Assembly: GCF_023499255.1 (NCBI RefSeq)
Contig: NZ_CP092183.1
Coordinates: forward strand, 5,638,501-5,702,500
DNA: 64,000 bases
From: Couchioplanes caeruleus
GTDB taxonomy: Bacteria; Actinomycetota; Actinomycetes; Mycobacteriales; Micromonosporaceae
Direction of reading: 5' to 3'
Both the position numbers and the translations under genes were made by a program. Below are positions 8,731 to 16,900 of the stretch, piece after piece. Each line of letters starts with the position of its first letter. The stretch's first letter is position 1. Below the pieces are notes generated by a model, which was not told where the DNA came from, searched no databases, and saw only the letters and a program-made list of their open reading frames with translations.

Positions 8731-8919
8731 ATCGCCATGCTTCGCGACTACTTCGCGGAACCACCACCTGTCGACCCGGCAGCAATTTGAGCTGACCTCC
8801 TCGGGCCGGGCGCCCCAGTCTCCACGTCACCGCGAGGCTGTTGCCGAGCGGACGGGCAACTCCTTCAGCAAGCTGCTCGTTCCGCCGAGCGGGTCGATCG
8901 TGGCGAAGCCTCGCTCTTA

Positions 8920-9847
8920 GTGAGTGTTTGAGAAGTTCTCATGTAGACGGTGTGGCGGCGTGATCATGATGGCTGGCTCGGGCAGGGTGTCGCGGTGTCA
9001 TCGCGCCGTGGGTACCCGTCCGACCTGACCGACGCCCAGTGGGACCTCGTCAAAGGCCTCCTTCCTGAGCCCAGCGGCGACGGACGGCCCGAGAAACATC
9101 CACGCCGCGAGATCGTCAACGCGATCCTCTACCTGGTGCGGTCGGGCTGTCCGTGGCGGTATCTGCCAGCGGACCTGCCGCCTTGGCAGACGGTGTACTG
9201 GTATTTCGTCCGGTGGGAGGAGGCCGGGGTGACGGAGAGCCTGCTGACCGTGTTGCGGGTCAAGGCCCGGGTGGCGCAGGGCCGCGCTGCGGAGCCCTCG
9301 GCCGGGGTGCTGGACTCGCAGAGCGTCAAGGGCGCCGACACCGTCGGACGCGACTCGCGTGGCTACGACGCCGGCAAGAAGATCAACGGCAGGAAACGGT
9401 TCATCGTCACCGACACCGCCGGGCTGCTGATCACCGCCTGCGTCCTGGCCGCCTCGTGGCAGGACCGCGACGGCGGCAAGACCGCCCTGCTCGGTCTCTA
9501 TCTGACCAGCCCGGTCCGGCACGTCTTCGCCGATTCCGGGTTCGCCGGCCGGTTCGTCGACTGGGCCGCCGACCGGCTGCGAACCACCGTGGAGATCGTG
9601 CGAAAACCCGCTGACCAGCGCGGCTTCGCGGTGCAACCGCGCCGCTGGGTCGTCGAACGAACTCTGGCCTGGCTCACCGCCCACCGCCGCCTGGCCCGTG
9701 ACTACGAACGCGACCCCGCCGTCTCCGAAGCCCTCATCCGCTGGGCAGCCATCAACGGCATGCTCCGCCGGATCACCCGCGGACACCCATCACGACGCCA
9801 ATCCCGCCGCGCCCTGACCCGCATCTGACCCCATCTCAAACACTCAC
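8920..9847 (+). mobile_element. IS5-family insertion sequence, intact
   Basis: About 928 bp, bounded by perfect 14-bp inverted repeats GTGAGTGTTTGAGA (8920-8933 and the complement at 9834-9847) and flanked by direct TTA copies at 8917-8919 and 9848-9850, the 3-bp duplication usual for this family. It carries one full-length transposase gene. Near-perfect ends and an open frame suggest recent insertion. Confidence 0.9.
8950..9828 (+). CDS. IS5-family DDE transposase
   Basis: 292 residues from GTG 8950; GTG 8995 (VSSRRGYPSDLTDAQW) is the more usual N-terminus of this family. The N-terminal helix-turn-helix module (LTDAQWDLVKGLLPE) is followed by the catalytic triad: Asp in GVLDSQSVKG, Asp in FADSGFAG and Glu in WVVERTLAWL with the Y/R-rich helix after it. 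Length and order match active family members; no stop or frameshift interrupts it. Confidence 0.93.
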   Translation: MWRRDHDGWLGQGVAVSSRRGYPSDLTDAQWDLVKGLLPEPSGDGRPEKHPRREIVNAILYLVRSGCPWRYLPADLPPWQTVYWYFVRWEEAGVTESLLTVLRVKARVAQGRAAEPSAGVLDSQSVKGADTVGRDSRGYDAGKKINGRKRFIVTDTAGLLITACVLAASWQDRDGGKTALLGLYLTSPVRHVFADSGFAGRFVDWAADRLRTTVEIVRKPADQRGFAVQPRRWVVERTLAWLTAHRRLARDYERDPAVSEALIRWAAINGMLRRITRGHPSRRQSRRALTRI

Positions 9848-9943
9848 TTACTCTTTGGACGGTTCAAGGTCGATTTTATGCAGTTGGCTTCGTGCAGGGT
9901 TCCCTCGCCGCGTTGGCGTATCGGCTTCTGTGTTTCAGCAGCG

Positions 9944-10303
9944 TCATCGCCGGCGATTGGTAACCCTATACCACTCGTCCTTCCTCCTCGCCACGGCTGC
10001 CTCCCGCGCACAATGATGCCTGTCATCGCAGATGAGTCGGTCATGTTCGGCGGCGCCGAGGATGACGTAGCTATCGTCGTCTCGGACTAGCACGTCGCCA
10101 TCTGCGAGCAGGTCGCGAAGATGGCGTCGCCGCGCAGTCAGTGAAACCTGTGTGGGAACACGGGTCAAATCCACATCTGCCAGCAACACTCGTCCGTCTT
10201 GGTCGCGGTCGAGCCAGGCGATATGCGAAAGTACCGCGAAGCACCTGGTGGGCGTGCATCGCATGAGGTGTCGAACTGCAAAGGCATGCGTATCCATCGG
10301 CAT
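9944..10303 (-). CDS. Hypothetical protein, possible winged-helix fold
   Basis: About 119 residues starting MPMDTHAFAVRHLMR; the frame is open to 10402, but the extra part is of low coding quality. The pattern AVLSHIAWLDRDQDGRVLLADVDL, then RRRHLRDLLADGDVLVRDDDSYVIL, resembles a winged helix of a replication or plasmid-type regulator. That is inference only. The tail is basic (EAAVARRKDEWYRVTNRRR). Confidence 0.5.
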   Translation of the reverse strand: MPMDTHAFAVRHLMRCTPTRCFAVLSHIAWLDRDQDGRVLLADVDLTRVPTQVSLTARRRHLRDLLADGDVLVRDDDSYVILGAAEHDRLICDDRHHCAREAAVARRKDEWYRVTNRRR

Positions 10304-10819
10304 CCGGCTAGGCATCGGCTCTGGAAGCATCCCGCCACGATCGCCGGTCTTGAGCCCGAAGGCGAGTGACTCGCCGAAACGGTCGCCTGTCTGGGACACC
10401 ATCGGTCTGTGGTACGGACGTAAGTGTGCGGCTTGCCTCAGTGATTCACCCAGAGACGTGACCGCTTGACGAGAAATGAATGGATCTCCGGCTGCGGAGA
10501 CCTACCGACCTACCAGAATTTGGTGTCGGGTGGCGCCCGCGGCGAGCGGTGGTTAGCGAAGACTGATGGTTCGCAGAATGGCAGCAAGCGAGCGCGCTTG
10601 ATCTCGATCTTGGTGAAGAACACTAACGCGGCTCGCGAGTTGGGTTGAAGTAATAGCGGTGCTGCGTTTTTCTGCGTCAGTGAACAACAACGCGCCAGGC
10701 TCGACGTGGAGGCACTCCCGACGTTAGTCACTAGGCAATGATTTGTCTGGCTGCTTCGACACCTGCGTAGTGATCGTCTTTGTGTCATAGCCGTCTGTGG
10801 AGCGAATGGGGTACGCTAT
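10304..10819. other. Non-coding, lower-GC stretch
   Basis: No frame here has a start, ribosome site and coding-like composition. GC falls from about 10,540 onward, in step with the following gene, suggesting a shared foreign origin. No clear inverted repeats of an insertion sequence found. Confidence 0.4.
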
Positions 10820-11857
10820 GTGAGCAGCCGGTACCGGATGGTCGGCAGTCGGAGGGCCGTGGTGGATTATGTGGAAGCTATGCAAATTCGGCTACTCTTC
10901 TGGCTCCGCCGCCACAAGCGGTGGTATATGAATCAGACCGAGTGGAACACGCTTAGCGATGACGATGCCCGGAAGGCGAAGCCGGGAGCGCGCCTCTCAA
11001 ACTTTCTGCAGTCAAGCGACGAATTAATCGTTGCGACTGCGGCTCTTGATCGCCTTCAGGAGCGTATGCTGATTGAGCTGCGCGGAGGAGGTGAAAGCAT
11101 ATTTTTGCGCCGGGTTGGCGTCGATGAAGCGAATCGCCTTCAGCAATTGGCACACCAAACTAGTGCCGCGGCTGAGCGTGCCGCCAGGGATGGGATACTC
11201 CGGTGGCTTTGGGAGGATCGGTATCGAACCTCCCTACGTAGGGGTTCGGGTGAAACCTGGACCATTGAGTGGTTTTACGGCAGCCCTCTATGCCTTTATG
11301 ATGGGGTTCCTTTCTCGTCGGCAAATCTTCGGGATGCCGTCAGATACCTCATTGCGAAAAATCTCGTCGAATACGATGATCCGCGGGATGCGGAACTGTC
11401 GATAGTCCCTAGAATTACGGATCAGGGCATCGACTGTGTGGAGAACTACGACGGATCGGTGGCGAGATACGTGGATCGTAAGCGCGGTTCAAGTTATGAG
11501 ACCCATATTCATGGGTCGGTCAGCAATAGCCAGCTGGCATGGGGCGATCACAACGAGCAGACGATTGAGAACAAGGGCTTCGATGCTGAGGGCGTCAGTC
11601 GACTATGCCAAGCTATAGTTGAGGCAATCCCACTGCTCAACTTAGCGTCAGGCGATGCCGAAGAGGTGGAATCCCTGGCTCGCCTGGTAGACAATCAGTC
11701 TCGTAGCGATCAGCCGGACCAAAGCTGGATGAAAGCCACTCTCGAACGTATCGCCGTTTCGCTTGGGAAGGCTAGCGAAACGGCACTTGGCACCATATTG
11801 CAGGCGCTATTAAAAACCGCCGCGGGTGCTGTTGGCCTGCCGCCTGGAACTGTCTGA
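10820..11857 (+). CDS. Orphan protein, lower GC, with a GSVSNSQ-type repeat-strand motif
   Basis: 345 residues from GTG 10820. Residues ~85-210 look like an alpha/beta or winged-helix region (GDGILRWLWEDRY-type helix, LRDAVRYLIAKNLVEYDD). Around residue 230 is THIHGSVSNSQLAWGDHNEQ, a short beta motif seen next to oligomerising or sensor domains in bacterial conflict proteins. The last ~90 residues are a helical bundle ending in a Gly/Ala/Pro tail. Codon use is clearly less GC-rich than the neighbours (many ATA, TTA, AAA), indicating transfer. The motif suggests a role in self-assembly, but I recognise no enzyme. Confidence 0.65.
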   Translation: MSSRYRMVGSRRAVVDYVEAMQIRLLFWLRRHKRWYMNQTEWNTLSDDDARKAKPGARLSNFLQSSDELIVATAALDRLQERMLIELRGGGESIFLRRVGVDEANRLQQLAHQTSAAAERAARDGILRWLWEDRYRTSLRRGSGETWTIEWFYGSPLCLYDGVPFSSANLRDAVRYLIAKNLVEYDDPRDAELSIVPRITDQGIDCVENYDGSVARYVDRKRGSSYETHIHGSVSNSQLAWGDHNEQTIENKGFDAEGVSRLCQAIVEAIPLLNLASGDAEEVESLARLVDNQSRSDQPDQSWMKATLERIAVSLGKASETALGTILQALLKTAAGAVGLPPGTV

Positions 11858-12206
11858 TTTTAGTTACGGTATGCACCGACGGGCGGCAACTGTGCCCGGT
11901 CGCAGCAGAATTCTATAAATCGCAGTCACTGCGCTGGCCGCTAGAGCAAGAGTGCAGAGCGCGAGCCCAAAGCATTCCGTGGTGGAGGCAGGGGTGCCGC
12001 ACTCACATCGGCAGATGAATGCGCCTGCGGCACCGCATTACCAGCTGCGCGAACGCCGTCGGGCGTCGTCGGCTCGGCCTTGAGCCCAGACCCGATCAAG
12101 GCGGCGAAAGGCGCATCACGGGCGTCTCGACGTTCTTGAGCGCTTCCCCAAGCCACAACTAGACAGGCGGTCGCGTGGTTCTTCAGCGGTTGATTCGTTC
12201 CTGGAT
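11858..12206. other. Non-coding stretch
   Basis: Follows the orphan gene. No supported frame, terminator or repeat. Gene fragments start at 12207. Confidence 0.4.
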
Positions 12207-12430
12207 CTAGGCGAGCATCGGGCCGCTGTAGTCCGGGCTGATGGCGTCGAGAGTGTCGAGCCCGCCGATGCTCGGCAGATGAGTGCCGCCGGCGCGCCGG
12301 CGGATGGTCAGGTCGCGAGTACCGGCAGCGCGTCGCCAGACGGCGATGCTGTCCTCGGCGGGAGTCCATTCGTCGGTCTCGCCGTAGAACAGCAGCGTCG
12401 GGCTGCGGAACGATGCCCCTGTGAGACACC
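12207..12430 (-). pseudogene. C-terminal fragment of an alpha/beta hydrolase (prolyl oligopeptidase type)
   Basis: The minus strand encodes SPTLLFYGETDEWTPAEDS, the acid-turn region of alpha/beta hydrolases, and RRAGGTHLPSIGG, which fits the catalytic-His loop. No nucleophile elbow or N-terminal part is present upstream; the frame begins in unrelated sequence. It is a relic. Confidence 0.55.
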
Positions 12431-12677
12431 AGCCGCTACAGAGTGTGCGCCGCCTGCTCGGGCGGTGCACACCGGCTTGCATTGGTCCTTCCGCGTCAGT
12501 CTGTAAACCTCGTACGGAGCATCGTGAGCGCGCTCGGTACTTTCATCTGGTCATCGCTGACAGCTGCGGGCCCCTACCGCCCCAACCAGTACGGCAACGT
12601 GATCCTCCCGCCAAGACCGGGGAACTCACACAATCTCGCGGCGCCTCGACTGCATCCTCGGGCCCGATCGGGAGACG

Positions 12678-13049
12678 GTGCGCGCGCGAACGGCGAAATA
12701 TGACAACCCCAACCGGCTCAAGACCGAGGTTAACAAGGTTACGGAGGAGCCGTTCTACAACACCTCGATCTACTCCTTTGCCGATCTCCTCGTTGACGCC
12801 GATGCGGCGATCCAGTCCCCCATCACTGAGACCCTCGCCGACCGCACCACGTTCGTCATCGCCCACCGGCTCGCGACCGTCCGGGTCGCCGACCCCATCC
12901 TGGTCATGCACCGCATAGCCGAACGCGGCACCCACCCCGACCTGCTCGCCCGCGGCGGCCGCTACGCCCCCCTCTACCGCACCCAGTTCCACGACCGTCC
13001 GGTCAGCCTGAACAGCGCGCGACCACCTCGACGCGGACCACCGACGTGA
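12678..13049 (+). pseudogene. C-terminal fragment of an ABC exporter ATPase
   Basis: From about residue 40 the frame reads DADAAIQSPITETLADRTTFVIAHRLATV, the D-loop to H-loop (switch His) part of an exporter ATPase. It then reads ERGTHPDLLARGGRYAPLYR, the usual tail. The P-loop, signature motif and membrane domain are missing, and the first ~40 codons look unrelated. The fragment runs 47 nt into the end of the convergent operon at 13003. Confidence 0.65.
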
Positions 13050-13611
13050 GCGGCACGATGTGGTACTGATCCCTGCCGCCCACCCGCAACGAGGTGGCGT
13101 CGGCGGCGAGCAGCCGCCCGCAGATCTGGTCAGTGCCCTGGTCCGAGCCCCAGCTGACCCGCACCACGGGACGGTCGGGTCCGGCCATCGGAGCCGACCA
13201 GGCCACCGCGACACCCAGCGCCACCGCGCACACCCCGCCGACTGTGAGGTGCCGCGCCCGGGTGACGGCCCGGTACACCCCGGCGACCTCCCGCTCCGTC
13301 CACCGCTGCAAATCTTCGCCGGTCAGCAGGCACTCGTCGCCCGGCACCCCAGAGGCCGCCCGGATCGCGGACAGCGTCGCCACCACCAAGGCCGCGGCGC
13401 CGAGCAGGAACAGGGCCAGGACCAGCCACGGGTACGGGTCCGCAAGCGAGCTCGCGTTGTCGCGTCCCTTCACGATCAGCACGGCGCCGAGCAGCCCGGT
13501 CAGCCCGGTCAGCCCGGTACGCCACGTCTCAGCCTGTCGGCGGGCCACGTCGAGCTGCGTGTACCGCAGTTGCTGGGCACGCTGCGCCCACCACAGGCGT
13601 TCCGCGCTCAT
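13003..13611 (-). CDS. Small membrane protein, third gene of the caspase-HSP90 operon
   Basis: About 202 residues from the ATG that overlaps the upstream TGA (ATGA at 13608-13611). Hydrophobic segments lie near residues 32-50 (LTGLTGLLGAVLIV), 60-83 (YPWLVLALFLLGAAALVV) and 118-138 (VGGVCAVALGVAVAW). They are followed by a ~65-residue soluble beta-rich tail (VVRVSWGSDQGTDQICG, TSLRVGGRDQYHIVPL). No enzyme motif. Stop/start coupling with a caspase-HSP90 protein suggests it is the membrane partner or effector of that system (inference). Confidence 0.72.
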   Translation of the reverse strand: MSAERLWWAQRAQQLRYTQLDVARRQAETWRTGLTGLTGLLGAVLIVKGRDNASSLADPYPWLVLALFLLGAAALVVATLSAIRAASGVPGDECLLTGEDLQRWTEREVAGVYRAVTRARHLTVGGVCAVALGVAVAWSAPMAGPDRPVVRVSWGSDQGTDQICGRLLAADATSLRVGGRDQYHIVPLTSVVRVEVVARCSG

Positions 13612-13946
13612 CCGAGGTCCACCCGCCAGTAGGCGCCGCACCCGAGGAACGGCACGGCGTCCGGGCGGTTCGGATGCCCGTGCCCGCAGTCGCAGCACAC
13701 GGTGCGCAGCGGGTCGGCCGGCGGGTCGGCCACCCGGCGGCGCGCGAACAGTCCCTTGTACCCGTTGCCGCTGCCGTAGCGCCACGTCGTGGTCGTGCGC
13801 CCGCCGCAGCCCGGGCACACACCGTCGACCTCGATACGGCGTCCGCCGTCCAGCCGGGTGATCCGGAAGTCGTCGGAGCGCTCCTGGAAGTCCTGCGGCC
13901 GATACTCCACGCTGCGGTGGTGCTCCACGGGCATCGGCTCGGACAC
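13608..13946 (-). CDS. Zinc-ribbon protein, second gene of the caspase-HSP90 operon
   Basis: 112 residues with two CxxC-type knuckles, VCPGCGGRTTTTW (about residue 44) and VCCDCGHGHP (about residue 84), a small zinc-ribbon. The start lies 15 bp after the caspase-HSP90 stop, and the stop overlaps the next start, so all three are probably co-transcribed. No further function is apparent; it may be an adaptor or nucleic-acid-binding subunit. Confidence 0.72.
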   Translation of the reverse strand: MSEPMPVEHHRSVEYRPQDFQERSDDFRITRLDGGRRIEVDGVCPGCGGRTTTTWRYGSGNGYKGLFARRRVADPPADPLRTVCCDCGHGHPNRPDAVPFLGCGAYWRVDLG

Positions 13947-13961
13947 GTCGTTCCCCTCGGG

Positions 13962-16900
13962 TCAGGCGGTGGGTTCGAGCCGCAGCTCGAGGAGGCCGGC
14001 GAACCGGGCCAGCCGCAACCGAACCGCCTCCGCGGTCTCGTCGACGTCGGCCGCCGCGGCGGCGATCTGCTCGGCGGTCACGGTGCCGTGCAGCGCCGGC
14101 TCCTGACCGTCACGGTGCACCGTGAGCACGAGCAAGTCCTGCCACGACACGTACTCGTCGGGGCAGCGGTCCGGCCGATACTCCAGGCTCAACCCGAGGG
14201 GTACCAGCCGCGCCATCCTGCGGTGGCACTCGGCCACCGTCCACCCGTAGCGCGCCGCCACCTGCACTAGCCACAGCAACGAGATCGAGCGCAGCCCGTG
14301 GACTCTGCCGTAGCCCTCCGTCCGGTGCACCATGTGGACGTCGTACCGGTCGGCGGGCCGGTCGTCCAGGGCCCGGCGGGCGTCGTCGTCGAGGGCCGGC
14401 ACGGGGACGCCGATCGCCCGGAACGGTTCCAGCCAACCGAGGAAGGTGGCGACGGACTGCCGCGCCCACGCCGCACCCTGGACGATGTCGGCCGCCGTGA
14501 GCGCCCACGACAGGTCGTGCACGCCGAAGTGGGGGAGGTCCCAGTTCCCCACGAGTGCCCGCCGCTGCTCCAACCGGCTGCAGCGGACGTCGGAGTCGAG
14601 CGCCTCGGCGGACAGGGACGACGCGGCCGACGAGCCGGGGAACAGGACCTCGAAGTAGTTGAGCGCCTCGGCGACGGAACAGTCCAGCACCGACGTCAGG
14701 TCGATGATCTCCGGCAGGGTCGGCGGGCGGCGGGGGTCCACGATGCGCAGCAGCCGGCGCCGCTCGACCAGGCGGTCCTCGAAGCCGCCAATGTGGCGCG
14801 GCCCGATCGCCCGGGACATCTCGTGCACTGCGGTCCAGCGGCTCGCCAGGCTCTGGCGCGTGGTGGCGTACTCGTACAGCATGAGGTCCTCGTTGATGAT
14901 GACGCGTTCGCTCTCCGTCGGGACCGCCTCCGGCTCCGGGTCGTCCGCCGGCAGCCGCACGAAACCGGCGCTCTCGAGGCGGGACAGACCGGCGCGGACC
15001 TCGCGGACGGTTGCCTGCACCCGCCCGGCGAGCGCGAACAGGTGCAGCGCGGTGAGCGGCGTGCCGAGATCGTGTGCGTATGACAGCGCCTCATGCTCGA
15101 CCCGCTGCAGGTCCGCGGGGAACAGGTGCCGGCCGGTCACCTCGTAGCCGAGCGGCCGGTAGCGGTCGAACAGCGTGAGGACCTCCGGCACACTGCGCCC
15201 CAGCTTGGCGCTGACCCGGACGATGTGCGCGGGCGAGATCGACGGCCCGATCCACGGCTGCACGCCGTCGAGGTCCCGCGCGAACAGTTCGAGATCGTTG
15301 AACGTGAATACCTGGTCGCACAGCTCGCCGACCGGTGCGGGCGGGGTCCAGTCCGGCGGTACGAGGGCCGCGGCACGCCGCAACACCTCGCCGAGCGGGG
15401 CGTGCAGGTCGGCGGAGGCCCGGACCAGCAGGGAGCCGAGCGCCCTGCGCGGCGGCCGGCCCGGCGGCGCCCACGCGGCCGCCGCGTACAACAGCGACCG
15501 GTGCTCCGTGCCCTCGGTCAGCAGTTCATCGTTGTCCCGGAACCGGCAGTGCACCGGGGGAATCTCCCGCGCGGCGGACACGTCGAGGCCGGTGATTGCG
15601 TACCGCCGCAGCCGCCGCAGGCGGACGACGGGCGGCTCGTCCTCGTCGGCGGCCAGGTCGATCAGGTCCTCGACCGACGGGCGCCCGTAGGCGCTGGGGT
15701 TGGGGAATCCGCGGCCGGCCTCGTACACCTTGTCGAGCACCGCGGCGTCCAGCGGCCGGACGACGGGGAAGCCGTCCACCCGGGTCGCCTCGGGCACGTG
15801 CTCCATGCCGACGAAGGTCAGGACGCCCTTCCAGATGCCGACCCGCCACGCCAGCAGCCACATGTTGCTGGCGCTCGGGCCGTAGAACGAGATCGGATCG
15901 CCGTTGAAGAGCAGCTGGTCGACGGGGAGGCAGCCGACCCGCTCGATCGGCGCCAGCACGCCGTGCGCGAACGAGCCCTCGACGGGAACTCGCCGCCGTT
16001 GCGCCAGTAGGCGGTCGAACACCTGCTCCGCGACCGCCGGCGTCTTGTCGGTGACCCGCCACAGCCACGGCAGCGTGAGACCCGGCCACTCCTGCAGCGC
16101 GGGCAGCGACGCCTCGATCTCGGCCCGGATCCAGTCACGGTCCCACTGCCGCAGCCGGTTGCGGTCCACCGTGAACTGCGGGCGCCGCGGCCCGCGCAGG
16201 TTCACCACCAGGCCGTGTCGTTCCTGGTTGGTGCGCACCCCGTCGGCGGCCAGGCCGCCCTCGCCGGTCACCCACCACAGGTCCGTGCCGTGCTTGAGCG
16301 GGGTCGTGGTGGCGGTGGGGTACCGCAGTTCCTCCGGCCGCCAGGTATCGGACGGCCCCTGCTCCTCGGCGACGTCCACGTCGAACTCGGCAACCCACAG
16401 CAGGCGACGCATCGTGCGCAGCACGGAGAGGCGGTCCTCGCCGGTCAGGTAGAGCCGCACCCGGGTGCCGCCGCCCGGCATACCGGTCGACGGGTTGATC
16501 TGGAAGAGGCTCCCGCTGCTGGCGATGCGGACATGGAACCCGAGCGGGGCGACGACGTCGTCCTCGCCGATCGGCCGGGTGACGATGGTGATCTCCTCGG
16601 CCAGCATGAAGTAGCTGAAGACGCCGACCCCGAACTGGCTGTTCGGCACCATCTGCAGCGGCGGGTCGAGCTCCTGCCAGCGGGCGTACTCGGCGCGGAA
16701 CGTGGGCCGGTACACGAAGCGTTCGCCCGCGTTGGCGAACGTGCTCAGCAGCACCTCCTTACCCATGCCGACGCCGTTGTCGGTGCACTCGATGTACTCG
16801 CGCCCCTGGGCGTCCGCGCCCTGGCGGATCTCGATCCGGCCGGTCCAGCCCGTGGTCGGCTCGCCCGTGCGGTCGAGGTAGGCGCGGCGGGTGCGGCGGT

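Noticed and set aside
10510..10788. 92-codon minus-strand frame in the low-GC gap
   Set aside because: No ribosome site, odd composition and no recognisable fold.
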